The position numbers and the translations under genes were made by a program. Below the pieces are notes generated by a model. That model had not been told where the DNA came from. It saw only the letters and a list, made by a program, of their open reading frames with translations, and searched no databases. Of a DNA stretch of 64,000 nt, positions 34,702 to 43,578 are shown one piece after another (position 1 is the stretch's first letter; every line of letters begins with the position of its first letter). The DNA comes from Sphingomonas sp. Ag1 (GTDB taxonomy: Bacteria; Pseudomonadota; Alphaproteobacteria; Sphingomonadales; Sphingomonadaceae): the NCBI RefSeq assembly GCF_000980895.1, contig NZ_LAZX01000091.1, forward strand, positions 124,001 through 188,000, written 5' to 3'.

Positions 34702-35400
34702 TCAACGATACCGTTGGGCCGCCGCGCGAAAGCGGGGGTTGGCGAAACTGTCCTCGAAGGCGGCGGCATGGTCGGGCGCGGCCGGATCACGCAACATCGC
34801 CTTCAGCATGACCAGCGCACCCGCATCGTTGGCGGCGATCTGCGCCGCGATTGCCGCCCCATCGCCGATCACGTCGACCAGCCCGATGCGCAGCGCCTCG
34901 TGCGCGTCGATCGTCGCGGCGGTGAACAGCAGGCGCGCCGCCTGCCCCGGGCCGACCACCGCCAGCAGCCGCGCCAGATCCTCCGCCGGATAGCCGATGC
35001 CCAGCCGCGCCGGCGGGATCGCGAAGCTGGCGTCGCTGCTCGCTACCCGCACGTCCGCGGCCAGCATCAGCGCGACGGCCGCGCCATGGCAGCCGCCGTC
35101 GATCGCGGCGACCAGCGGCATGGGAAGCGCCGCCAGCGATTCCACCGCCGCGCGGATCGCGAGGCGAAAGGGCGCGCGCAGCTCGGGCGCGTCGGCAAGC
35201 CGCGCGGCTTCGCTGAGGTCGGCGCCGGCGGAAAAGATCCCCGGCACGCCCGATTGCAGCAGAACGACCGCCGCCTCGCGCGGGACCGCCGCGGCAATGT
35301 CGGCCAGCTCGTGGAAATGCGCCGCGCCCATCGCATTGCGCCGGCCATCGCGAGCGAGGGTGATTCGCGCGATCGCCCCGTCCATCTCGAACCCGATCAT
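34702..35400 (-). CDS. Enoyl-CoA hydratase/isomerase family protein
   Basis: A 232-residue crotonase-fold protein. Visible features are [15 protein letters not shown], the oxyanion-hole loop [14 protein letters not shown], and the second loop [20 protein letters not shown]. It is shorter than usual (about 255-260) mainly at the C-terminal trimerisation helices. The catalytic Glu pair of enoyl-CoA hydratase is not clearly present ([15 protein letters not shown] holds one acidic patch), so the reaction is uncertain. The start at 35400 overlaps the ispE stop (ATGA). Confidence 0.8.
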   Translation of the reverse strand: MIGFEMDGAIARITLARDGRRNAMGAAHFHELADIAAAVPREAAVVLLQSGVPGIFSAGADLSEAARLADAPELRAPFRLAIRAAVESLAALPMPLVAAIDGGCHGAAVALMLAADVRVASSDASFAIPPARLGIGYPAEDLARLLAVVGPGQAARLLFTAATIDAHEALRIGLVDVIGDGAAIAAQIAANDAGALVMLKAMLRDPAAPDHAAAFEDSFANPRFRAAAQRYR

Positions 35401-36266
35401 GCCAGCCGGCTCGCCATCTGCCACCAGCCGGGCTCGGCGGCGGCAACCGCGGCAGCGGCGCGGTCGCGCTGCGCAACCGTCTCGAACAGCGCGAGGCACG
35501 TCGCGCCCGATCCGGACATACGCGCCAGCGTTACGCCGGGCTGCGCGGCAAGCACCGCAATCACCCGGTCGATCTCCGGCGCCAGGCTGCGCGCCGCCGG
35601 CTCCAGGTCGTTGCGCCCGCCGATCGGGTCTGCCGGGTCCAGCGGCCCGCGGTCGATCCCGTCCCAGGCGGCAAAGACCGCCGCGGTCGACACCGCCACG
35701 CCCGGATTGACCAGCAGCACCGGCGCACCGGCCCAGCCATCCAGCGGCGCCAGCGCATCGCCCTTGCCGGTGCCGAAGGCGGTCCGCCCGGCCAGACAGG
35801 CGGGAACGTCGGCGCCCAGTCGGGCAGCGATGGCGATCAGCCGCGGATCATCGGCCGAAACGCCATGCCGCCGCGCCAGTGCGCGCAGCGTCGCCGCCGC
35901 ATCGGCCGAACCCCCGCCGATCCCGGACGCGACGGGCAGGTTCTTTTCCAGGATGATCGCATGGCGCTGCGCGACGTCAAAGGTATCGCGAAAGCCGTCG
36001 GCGGCACGCGTCACCAGATTGTCTGCCCAGCCAGCACGATCCGCCGGCACCACGTCGGTCACCGCCGCCGCCAGCGCGCTCGCGAACGGCCCGGTGATGG
36101 TAAAGCTGTCGTCCTGCGCGTCGGCAATCGTCACCACGTCGCCGTCGCGGCAGAACACGAACAGCGTTTCCAGATCGTGATAGCCGTCGGCCCGCCGCGC
36201 GCGGACGTGAAGCGCAAGGTTCAGCTTCGCCGGCGCCGGCTCCACGATCACATCGCTGGAAATCAT
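35397..36266 (-). CDS. ispE: 4-diphosphocytidyl-2-C-methyl-D-erythritol kinase
   Basis: A 289-residue GHMP kinase of the MEP isoprenoid pathway that phosphorylates CDP-methylerythritol. The substrate motif is EPAPAKLNLALHVRARRADG, the ATP-binding glycine loop is LPVASGIGGGSADAAATLRA, and the C-terminal motif is MSGSGATCLALF. The start at 36266 overlaps the stop of the TPR gene by 4 bases, and the stop overlaps the hydratase gene, so the three genes are translationally coupled. The frame extends 28 codons further upstream inside the TPR gene without support. Confidence 0.94.
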   Translation of the reverse strand: MISSDVIVEPAPAKLNLALHVRARRADGYHDLETLFVFCRDGDVVTIADAQDDSFTITGPFASALAAAVTDVVPADRAGWADNLVTRAADGFRDTFDVAQRHAIILEKNLPVASGIGGGSADAAATLRALARRHGVSADDPRLIAIAARLGADVPACLAGRTAFGTGKGDALAPLDGWAGAPVLLVNPGVAVSTAAVFAAWDGIDRGPLDPADPIGGRNDLEPAARSLAPEIDRVIAVLAAQPGVTLARMSGSGATCLALFETVAQRDRAAAAVAAAEPGWWQMASRLA

Positions 36267-37864
36267 TGGTGGGTCGTCGGTCCGTTGGCGATCTTCGCCG
36301 CGAGCCGCGCGGACGTTTCGGGTTCCGCGACGACCTGCGCCGCGCGCCATGCGTATCGCGCGTCGACGCGCCTGCCCAGCGTCCAGTAAATGTCACCGAG
36401 ATGCTCGTTGACCTCGACATCGGCGGGGGAGGCGGCCGCCGCGCGCTCGATCAGCGGCAGCGCGCGCTTGCTGTCGCCCGCCAGATGATATGCCCAGCCC
36501 AGCGAATCGGTGATCGCGGCATCATTGGGCCTCAGCGCGCTCGCCTTTTCCAGCAGCGCCTGCGCCGGGGCGACCGGCTCGCCATGCACGATCTGCGCAT
36601 AGCCGAGATAGTTCAGCGCCAGCGGCTCCTCGGGCGCGAGCCGCACCGCTTCCTGCAAGGCGCGGTGCGCGCCGGGCCAGTCACCCGCCTCGTCCAGCGC
36701 AGCGCCATATTGCAGCCACGTCGACCAGTCCGCCTCACCCTTGTCGATCAGCCGGCGATAGACGGGCACCGCCTCCGCCGGCCGGTCGGCGGTCATCAAG
36801 AGGTCGCCATAGCGTTGCAGCGACGCGGGGGTGTTGTCGCGCGCCTCGGCCTCGGCCGCGGCGATCGCCTCGTCGATACGGTCGGCGTTGGCCAGGATCT
36901 GGACGCGGCCGGCCCGCGCTGCGTCGCGATAGGGGCTGGTCGGCGGAATGGCCTTCAGTGTCGCGATCGCCCGCGCGGGTTCACCGGCGCGCGACAGCGT
37001 ATGCGCCAGCAGCAGGCGGGCGCGATCATTGCCGGCATCCGCCATCACCGCCGCCTGCGCCAGCGCGAGCGGCAGCGGGCTGTCGGGCCCGAGGATCAGG
37101 TCGCTGGCGATACGCGTGAACAGCGCCGACGCGCCGAATGCCAGCGATGGCTGCGCGCCCGGACCCGGCTGGTCGCGCAGCGCCGCGATCGGTGCCGCGT
37201 CCCCGGCCAGCAGCCCGCGTGCCTCCGCCGCCCGCCCGGTACCGATCAGCAGCCGCGCGGCGATGATGCGCAGGTCTTCGCTCGCCTGGCCGGTGCCCAG
37301 CATCGCGCTCAGCGTGGTCAGCCCCTCGCGGGTATTGCCTTGCGCGATCAGGATCAGCGCGCGCGTTTCGCCGGCAAAGCGCCGCGCCACGCTGTCGCTG
37401 CGGCCGACCGCCAGCAGGGGCAGGGGGTCCTTGCCGCGCGCGAACGCGGCCCAGGCGGCGAGCGGCGGCGCCATCACCGCGAACTGGCCCTTGCCGATCC
37501 GCGCGATCGCGGCGTCGGCGGTGTCGAGGTCCGCATGCGCCGCGGCACTGCCGAGGATCAGCAGGTCGGCGTCGGCGGGGGCGGCGCTGCCCAGCGCGAC
37601 CGCGGCGTCCAGCGCCAGCTTCAGGTTCCCCGCCTTGATCGCCTCGCGATAGGCGTAGGCGGCGACGCCCTTGTCGCCCGGCGTCGCGGCCAGCGCATCG
37701 GCGTAGCGCTGCGCCGCCGCCTCGGCCGCGCCCTCGCCATCGGCGGCGCGCGCCTGCAGATAGGCGAGCAGGTCGGGCACGGCGGCATGCGCCGGCGCTG
37801 CGGCGACGATCGCCGCAAGCGCCGCCGCTGCCAGCAGCTTACATGTTGGGATAGTTCGGCCCAC
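36263..37864 (-). CDS. Exported TPR repeat protein
   Basis: A 533-residue protein of tandem tetratricopeptide repeats with an N-terminal signal peptide (LLAAAALAAIVAAAPAHAA). Repeats are clearest from residue 330 to the end (LQRYGDLLMTADRPAEAVPV; WSTWLQYGAALDEAGDWPGA; LALNYLGYAQIVHGEPVAPA; DSLGWAYHLAGDSKRALPLI). The GTG start at 37864 overlaps the last 26 bases of the ETF-QO gene, and no better start exists nearer the signal peptide. The role is unknown; TPR proteins in this location may help build an envelope complex. Confidence 0.8.
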   Translation of the reverse strand: MGRTIPTCKLLAAAALAAIVAAAPAHAAVPDLLAYLQARAADGEGAAEAAAQRYADALAATPGDKGVAAYAYREAIKAGNLKLALDAAVALGSAAPADADLLILGSAAAHADLDTADAAIARIGKGQFAVMAPPLAAWAAFARGKDPLPLLAVGRSDSVARRFAGETRALILIAQGNTREGLTTLSAMLGTGQASEDLRIIAARLLIGTGRAAEARGLLAGDAAPIAALRDQPGPGAQPSLAFGASALFTRIASDLILGPDSPLPLALAQAAVMADAGNDRARLLLAHTLSRAGEPARAIATLKAIPPTSPYRDAARAGRVQILANADRIDEAIAAAEAEARDNTPASLQRYGDLLMTADRPAEAVPVYRRLIDKGEADWSTWLQYGAALDEAGDWPGAHRALQEAVRLAPEEPLALNYLGYAQIVHGEPVAPAQALLEKASALRPNDAAITDSLGWAYHLAGDSKRALPLIERAAAASPADVEVNEHLGDIYWTLGRRVDARYAWRAAQVVAEPETSARLAAKIANGPTTHQ

Positions 37865-39497
37865 CGCCGCCCTCGGGCACCACCCAGTTGATGTTCTGCG
37901 TCGGGTCCTTGATGTCGCACGTCTTGCAGTGGACGCAATTCTGCGCGTTGATCACGAACTTCGGATCGCCCGTTTCCTCGCCGACGATCTCGTACACGCC
38001 CGCCGGGCAGTAACGCTGCGCCGGCTCGTCATACAGCGGCAGGTCGTATTCGACCGGGATGTTCGGGTCCTTCAGCGTCAGGTGGATCGGCTGATCCTCC
38101 TCGTGATTGGTGTTCGACAGGAACACCGAGGAGAGGCGATCGAACGTCAGCACGCCGTCCGGCTTGGGATAGTCGATCTTCTTGGCCATGTCCTTGCGCC
38201 ACAAGGTCTCATGGTCGGCATGCTGCTTCATGGTCAGCGGCCACTTCAGGCCGAAGTTCTCCATCCACATCGCAATGCCGGCGATGCCCGAACCCATGAA
38301 ATCGCCGAACTTCTTCACCAGCGGCGCGACGTTGCGGACGATCGACAGCTCCTTCTTCACCCACGACGCCTCGAACGCCTCGGGGTAAGCGGTCAGCTCG
38401 TCGCCCTGGCGCTGCGACAGGATCGCGTCGACCGCGGCCTCGGCGGCCATCATGCCGCTCTTCATCGAGGTATGCGTGCCCTTGATCCGCGGCACGTTGA
38501 GGAAACCGGCGCTGTCGCCGATCAGCGCGCCGCCCGGGAAGACGAGCTTCGGGATCGACTGTAGCCCGCCGTCGCTGATCGCGCGCGCGCCATAGCTCAC
38601 CCGCTTGCCGCCCTTCAGCAGCTTCGCAATCTCGGGATGCGTCTTCCAGCGCTGCATTTCCGCGAACGGGAAGACATAGGGGTTGGAATAGTTCAGCCAC
38701 GTGACGAGGCCGATCGAAACCTGCCCGTTCGCCTGGTGATAGATCCAGCCACCGCCGTTGGTGTCGCTTTCGCTGAGCGGCCAGCCCTGCGTGTGGATCA
38801 CCTTGCCCGGCTCGTGCATCGCGGGATCGATGTCCCACAATTCCTTGATGCCGAGGCCATAGGATTGCGGATCGCAGTTAGCGCGCAGGTCGAAAATGCG
38901 CATCAGCTCCTTCGACAGATGCCCACGGCACCCCTCGGAGAAGAAGGTGTATTTCGCGTGCAGCTCCAGCCCCGGCTGGTAATCGGGCTTGCGGGTGCCG
39001 TCGCGCGCCACGCCCATGTCGCCAGTCGCGACGCCCTTCACGCTGCCGTCCTCGTTGAACAGGATCTCGGCCGCGGCGAAGCCCGGGAAGATCTCGACCC
39101 CCAGTTCCTCGGCCTTGCCCGCCAGCCAGCGGCACAGATTGCCCAGGCTCCCGGTATAGGTGCCCTTGTTGTGCATGAACGGCGGGGTCATCAGGTGCGG
39201 CAGGTTGAACTTGCCCTGCTTGCTCAGCACCCAGTGGATGTTCTGCGTCACCGGCACCTCGGCCAGCGGGCACCCGTCCTCGCGCCAGTTGGGCAGCAGC
39301 TCGTCCAGGCTGCGGGGATCGATCACCGCGCCCGACAGGATATGCGCGCCCACTTCGCTGCCCTTTTCGAGCACGCAGACGGACAGGTCGGCTTCCTTCT
39401 CGGCGGCGAGCTGTTTCAGGCGGATCGCCGCGCTGAGGCCGGCCGGCCCCGCACCCACGATCACCACATCATAAGGCATCGACTCGCGTTCGCTCAT
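37839..39497 (-). CDS. Electron transfer flavoprotein-ubiquinone oxidoreductase
   Basis: A 552-residue membrane-associated FAD and [4Fe-4S] enzyme that passes electrons from ETF, loaded by acyl-CoA and amino-acid dehydrogenases, to ubiquinone. The FAD motif is YDVVIVGAGPAGLSAAIRLK, the quinone-binding region includes HTQGWPLSESDTNGGGWIYH, and the C-terminal ferredoxin-like domain supplies the cluster cysteines (QRYCPAGVYE; NCVHCKTCDIKDPTQNINW). The ATG at 39497 lies 6 bases after GGAG; the ATG at 39500 immediately before is an alternative. It leads a five-gene operon with TPR, ispE, hydratase and moaB. Confidence 0.95.
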   Translation of the reverse strand: MSERESMPYDVVIVGAGPAGLSAAIRLKQLAAEKEADLSVCVLEKGSEVGAHILSGAVIDPRSLDELLPNWREDGCPLAEVPVTQNIHWVLSKQGKFNLPHLMTPPFMHNKGTYTGSLGNLCRWLAGKAEELGVEIFPGFAAAEILFNEDGSVKGVATGDMGVARDGTRKPDYQPGLELHAKYTFFSEGCRGHLSKELMRIFDLRANCDPQSYGLGIKELWDIDPAMHEPGKVIHTQGWPLSESDTNGGGWIYHQANGQVSIGLVTWLNYSNPYVFPFAEMQRWKTHPEIAKLLKGGKRVSYGARAISDGGLQSIPKLVFPGGALIGDSAGFLNVPRIKGTHTSMKSGMMAAEAAVDAILSQRQGDELTAYPEAFEASWVKKELSIVRNVAPLVKKFGDFMGSGIAGIAMWMENFGLKWPLTMKQHADHETLWRKDMAKKIDYPKPDGVLTFDRLSSVFLSNTNHEEDQPIHLTLKDPNIPVEYDLPLYDEPAQRYCPAGVYEIVGEETGDPKFVINAQNCVHCKTCDIKDPTQNINWVVPEGGGGPNYPNM

Positions 39498-39621
39498 CAT
39501 TCTCTCCATTGGCCGGCCCCGATCGTAAGCGAGCGATCGGGCGCGCGCCGGCAACGTCTTGTCCCCATCGGCTGTCGAGCGAATTGACCGCTACGTCAAC
39601 CGTAACGCTATGAAGCGGCTT

Positions 39622-40362
39622 ATGGGGGCAGATCAGAACACGAATTGGCGGTTGGCCGCGGCAAGCGTCCTCGAATGGTGGCAGGACGCGGGCGTCGACA
39701 TGCTCGTCGGCGACGATCCGTTCGACTGGCTGGGCGGCGAAGAGCCGGTTGCCCTAGCGTCATCGCTACCGGCACAGCCACACGCCGCGCCGCTCGATCC
39801 CCCCGTCACGGCGACGCTGCCGGCGACGCTGGAGGAACTGCTCGCCTGGCGCATCGGCACCGCCGCGCCGGAGGCGGGATGGGGCGTGCCGCTGGTCACC
39901 GCCAGCGGCCCGACAACCGCAGACCTCATGATCCTGATCGACTGTCCGGAGCGGGACTCGACCGATTCGCTGCTTGGCGGCATGGCCGGGCGGCTGTTCG
40001 ACCGGATGCTCGCCGCGATCGGCCGCTCGCGCGACGATGTGCACCTCGCCAGCGTCTGCGCCGCCCGTCCGGCGGCGGGACGTATGCCGCGCGATCTTGA
40101 ACAGCGGCTGGGCGAAATCGCCCGCCATCACGTCGCGCTGGCCGCCCCGAAGCGGCTTCTGGTGATGGGCGATGCGGCGAGCCGTGCCATCCTGGCGGCG
40201 AACGTCATGGAAGCCCGTGGGCGTTTACATGCACTTAACCATAGAGTCTCACAAACGACGGAGGTCGTCGCGAGCTTCCATCCGCGCATGCTGTTGGAGC
40301 GGCCCGCGCTCAAGGCCGACGCGTGGAGGGATCTGCAATTGCTGAAAAGGGGACTTGAGTGA
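39622..40362 (+). CDS. Degenerate uracil-DNA glycosylase-like protein
   Basis: A 246-residue protein with a UDG-superfamily fold in its second half (LMILIDCPERDSTDSLLGGM; MAGRLFDRMLAAIGRSRDDV; KRLLVMGDAASRAILA; SFHPRMLLERPALKADAWRD). The order matches family 4/5 UDGs. However, only two cysteines are present (C108, C146), where family 4 enzymes use four for a [4Fe-4S] cluster, and the GE-x-PG catalytic loop is replaced by IDCPERD. The final HP motif (H220) is kept. A glycosylase activity is therefore doubtful. The ATG at 39622 was chosen because the upstream codons at 39559 and 39613 lack support. It is coupled to the lytic transglycosylase gene by a TGATG overlap. Confidence 0.75.
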   Translation: MGADQNTNWRLAAASVLEWWQDAGVDMLVGDDPFDWLGGEEPVALASSLPAQPHAAPLDPPVTATLPATLEELLAWRIGTAAPEAGWGVPLVTASGPTTADLMILIDCPERDSTDSLLGGMAGRLFDRMLAAIGRSRDDVHLASVCAARPAAGRMPRDLEQRLGEIARHHVALAAPKRLLVMGDAASRAILAANVMEARGRLHALNHRVSQTTEVVASFHPRMLLERPALKADAWRDLQLLKRGLE

Positions 40363-42158
40363 TGCGGATGCTGCTTGCGGCCGTCTCGGCCGTGGCGCTT
40401 GCGCCAACGATGGTCGCGGCTGAACCGGCGCGTCAGGAGGCGCCCGGCAAACCCGCCATTCCGCCGCAGCTGTCGGCGGAACAGCGCAGCCAGTATCGCG
40501 GGGTGTTCGCCGCCATTCGCGAAAGCCGCTGGCAGGATGCGCAGCTTGCGCTCGACGGCATGGCCCCCGGTCCGCTGCACAGCTACGCCCGCGCCGAACT
40601 TTACACCGCCAAGGGCTCGCCCCGCGTGGAGCTTGAGCCGCTGGTCCGCCTGCTGACCGAGGCGCCCGAACTGCCCCAGGCCGAATCGCTCGCCCGCCTC
40701 GCCCGTGCGCGCGGCGCGGCGGACCTGCCCCCGCTTCCGGTAGCGCAGCGGCTCATCTGGCAGGACGGCGCGCCCACCCGCGTGCGCGCCCGTGCCACGC
40801 GCAGCGATGCGATCGCCGCCGATCTGGCCAACAAGATGCAGCCTTATGTGAAGGCGGACATGGGCCGCGCGGCGGAATCGCTGCTCGATTCGACCAGTGG
40901 CCTGACGCCGGAGGCGCAGACCGAATGGCAGTCGCGAGTCGCCTGGATCTATTTCCTCCAGGGGCTCGACGGCGACGCCCGCCGCCTCGGCGAAAAGGCT
41001 GCGCGCGGGCAGGGCGACTGGGCCACCCATGCGCGCTGGACGTCGGCGCTCGCCGCCTGGCGCCAGAATGATTGCGCCGCTGCCGGTGAAGGGTTCGAGG
41101 CGGTTTCCGCCCGCGCCGGTGACACCGACATGCGCGCCGCCGGCCTCTATTGGGCCAGCCGCGCCGACATGATGTGCGGCCGCCCTGACCGGATCGAGGC
41201 ACGGCTGAAGAACGCCGCCCAATATGGCGAAACCTTCTACGGCCAGATCGCGCGGCAGTCGCTCGGCATGCAGACCGCGGCCTTCAAGCCGCAGAAGGTG
41301 ACGAGCGACTGGGCCAATCTGGAACGCCGCCCCAACATCCGCGTCGCCGCCGCGCTGATCGAGATTGGCGAGGACAGCGCCGCCGACCAGGTGATCCGCC
41401 AGCAGGCGAAGATCGGCCCCAAGGCGGAATTCGCCAGCCTGGTCCGCGTGACCGAGCAGATGAACCTTCCCGCCAGCGTCGTGTGGCTCGCACACAATTG
41501 CCCGGAAGGCTTCGTCGCCACCGCCGAGACGCGCTATCCGACGCCGAACTGGACGCCCGACACCGGCTGGCGCGTCGACAAGGCGCTGGTCTATGCCCAC
41601 ACGCTCCAGGAATCGGGTTTCCGCAACAAGGTCGTGTCGCCCGCCGGCGCTTATGGCCTGATGCAGATCATGCCCGCGGCGGCGACCGATTACATGCGCG
41701 AACGCGGAGTTCAGGTGGACAAGGCCGCGCTGACCCGCCCCTCGACCAACATCGACATCGGCCAGCGCCATCTGGAGCGGCTGCGCGACATGGGGCTGAC
41801 GCAGGGCCTGCTGCCCAAGGTGATCGCCGCCTATAACGCCGGCCCGCGCCCGGTCGGCGAATGGAACTCGCTGGTGCGCGATAACGGCGATCCGCTGCTC
41901 TACATCGAAAGCATCCCTTATTGGGAAACGCGCGGCTATGTCGTCACCGTGCTGCGCAACTACTGGATGTATGAGGGGCAGACCGGCCGTGACAAATCGG
42001 TCAGCCGCGCCGCGCTCGCACAGGGCATGTGGCCGCGCTTCCCCGGCATGAAGGGTGAGCCTGCGGTGCGGATCGCGGCCAGGCCGTCGACCAATACCGT
42101 CGCGGTCAATGCCGCAGTCGCGCCGGCGCCGGGCAGCGCCGGCACCAGCCTGCAATAA
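40362..42158 (+). CDS. Soluble lytic transglycosylase-like protein
   Basis: A 598-residue exported murein hydrolase. After the signal peptide (MRMLLAAVSAVALAPTMVAA) comes a long alpha-helical superhelix (about 30-380) as in E. coli Slt70, then the SLT catalytic domain with E417 in LQESGFRNKVVSPAGAYGLM (split: QESGFR, SPAGAYGLMQI) and the AYNAGP motif near residue 490. It cleaves glycan strands with formation of 1,6-anhydromuramyl ends. The start overlaps the stop of the UDG-like gene. The alternative in-frame GTG at 40359 would add one residue. Confidence 0.92.
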   Translation: MRMLLAAVSAVALAPTMVAAEPARQEAPGKPAIPPQLSAEQRSQYRGVFAAIRESRWQDAQLALDGMAPGPLHSYARAELYTAKGSPRVELEPLVRLLTEAPELPQAESLARLARARGAADLPPLPVAQRLIWQDGAPTRVRARATRSDAIAADLANKMQPYVKADMGRAAESLLDSTSGLTPEAQTEWQSRVAWIYFLQGLDGDARRLGEKAARGQGDWATHARWTSALAAWRQNDCAAAGEGFEAVSARAGDTDMRAAGLYWASRADMMCGRPDRIEARLKNAAQYGETFYGQIARQSLGMQTAAFKPQKVTSDWANLERRPNIRVAAALIEIGEDSAADQVIRQQAKIGPKAEFASLVRVTEQMNLPASVVWLAHNCPEGFVATAETRYPTPNWTPDTGWRVDKALVYAHTLQESGFRNKVVSPAGAYGLMQIMPAAATDYMRERGVQVDKAALTRPSTNIDIGQRHLERLRDMGLTQGLLPKVIAAYNAGPRPVGEWNSLVRDNGDPLLYIESIPYWETRGYVVTVLRNYWMYEGQTGRDKSVSRAALAQGMWPRFPGMKGEPAVRIAARPSTNTVAVNAAVAPAPGSAGTSLQ

Positions 42159-42220
42159 GCGTTCGCCATGCTGCCGGCGCCCCGTTCGGGGTGTCGGCGG
42201 CGGCGTGTTGGAAATCTCGC

Positions 42221-42244
42221 GTTCCACTATTGTTCTTTTGGAAC
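42221..42244 (+). promoter_or_regulatory. LexA (SOS) box of recA
   Basis: GTTC-CACTATT-GTTC at 42221-42235 is a direct repeat spaced by 7, the alphaproteobacterial LexA box. The second GTTC also forms a palindrome GTTC-TTTTG-GAAC (42232-42244). It lies 67-90 bases before recA. Confidence 0.75.
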
Positions 42245-42310
42245 AAAGTCGATACGACTGCGATCGTGCGTTGAACGGTTCGCGCGCTTGATCTAGCGAG
42301 AGACCTCCTC

Positions 42311-43384
42311 ATGGCCGCCAATCTCAAGGTGATCCCAAACAACATGGCTAGCGCGAACTCGGATCGTCAGAAGGCGCTCGACGCCGCCCTTGCGCAGATT
42401 GACCGCGCCTTCGGGAAGGGCTCGGCGATGAAGCTGGGCCAGAAGGAGGCGATGAAGGTCGAAACGGTGTCGACCGGCAGCCTGGGCCTCGACATCGCGC
42501 TCGGCGTCGGTGGCTTGCCCAAGGGCCGCATCGTCGAGATCTTCGGCCCGGAATCCTCGGGCAAGACGACGCTCGCGCTCCACGCCATCGCTGAAACGCA
42601 AAAGGCGGGCGGCATGGCAGCCTTCGTCGACGCGGAGCACGCGCTCGATCCGGCCTACGCCAAGAAGCTCGGCGTCAACATCGACGAACTGATCGTCTCG
42701 CAGCCCGACACGGGGGAGCAGGCGCTTGAGATCGTCGATACGCTCGTCCGCTCGAACGCGATCGACGTGCTGGTGGTCGACTCGGTCGCCGCACTGGTGC
42801 CGCGCGCCGAGATCGAGGGCGAGATGGGCGACAGCCACGTCGGCCTCCAGGCCCGCCTGATGAGCCAGGCGCTGCGCAAGCTGACCGGCACGATCAACCG
42901 CTCCAATTGCCTCGTCATCTTCATCAACCAGATCCGAATGAAGATCGGCGTGATGTACGGCTCGCCGGAAACGACGACCGGCGGCAATGCGCTGAAGTTC
43001 TACGCCTCGGTGCGCCTCGACGTGCGCCGCATCGGCTCGGTCAAGGATCGCGACGAGGCGACCGGCAACCAGACCCGCGTGAAGGTGGTGAAGAACAAGG
43101 TCGCGCCGCCGTTCAAGCAGGTCGAGTTCGACATCATGTTCGGTGAGGGCATCTCGAAGCTGGGCGAGATCATCGACCTCGGCGTGAAGGCCGGCCTCGT
43201 AGAAAAGTCGGGTTCCTGGTTCAGCTACGATTCGATCCGGATCGGTCAGGGTCGCGAGAACTCCAAGGGGTATCTGCGCGACAATCCCGAAGTGGCCGAG
43301 CGTCTCGAACGCCAGATCCGCGCCCGCCAGGATGGTCTGGGCGAGGAGCTGATGGCCGGTCCGTCGGAGGAAGACGACGCCTGA
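42311..43384 (+). CDS. recA: Recombinase RecA
   Basis: A 357-residue recombinase that coats single-stranded DNA, catalyses strand exchange and triggers LexA self-cleavage. Walker A is GPESSGKTT (79-87), Walker B is [12 protein letters not shown], and the loops [20 protein letters not shown] and [13 protein letters not shown] are intact. The protein ends with the acidic tail PSEEDDA. RBS GAGACCTCCTC is weak, but the start at 42311 gives the expected N-terminus. A canonical SOS box precedes it and a strong terminator follows. Confidence 0.98.
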   Translation: MAANLKVIPNNMASANSDRQKALDAALAQIDRAFGKGSAMKLGQKEAMKVETVSTGSLGLDIALGVGGLPKGRIVEIFGPESSGKTTLALHAIAETQKAGGMAAFVDAEHALDPAYAKKLGVNIDELIVSQPDTGEQALEIVDTLVRSNAIDVLVVDSVAALVPRAEIEGEMGDSHVGLQARLMSQALRKLTGTINRSNCLVIFINQIRMKIGVMYGSPETTTGGNALKFYASVRLDVRRIGSVKDRDEATGNQTRVKVVKNKVAPPFKQVEFDIMFGEGISKLGEIIDLGVKAGLVEKSGSWFSYDSIRIGQGRENSKGYLRDNPEVAERLERQIRARQDGLGEELMAGPSEEDDA

Positions 43385-43416
43385 GGCGCCGTTCGCTCCA
43401 TCCTGCTCTTCTGAAA

Positions 43417-43467
43417 AGGGGCCGGCCGCCGAAAGGTGCCGGCCGCCGAAAGGTGCCGGCCCTTTTT
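43417..43467 (+). terminator. recA terminator containing a 17-bp tandem duplication
   Basis: GCCGGCCGCCGAAAGGT occurs at 43421-43437 and again at 43438-43454, followed by GCCGGCC and TTTTT. GGCCGGC at one end pairs with GCCGGCC at the other, giving a stem before the T tract. Confidence 0.75.
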
Positions 43468-43578
43468 CGTTGCCGCCGCCCTCCAGATGCCCCCGACTGG
43501 CCGGGGCGGCGGCGGGCCCCTCTATCCGGGACCCGGCGCGACGGGCATGCAGGGCCTCCACGGTAAAAGGATGCTGCG

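Noticed and set aside
36266..37891. A 541-codon open frame antisense to the TPR gene
   Set aside because: It is Arg/Gly/Gln-rich with no domain, and high-GC coding sequence commonly leaves the opposite frame open. The TPR protein on the minus strand has clear repeats and a signal peptide.
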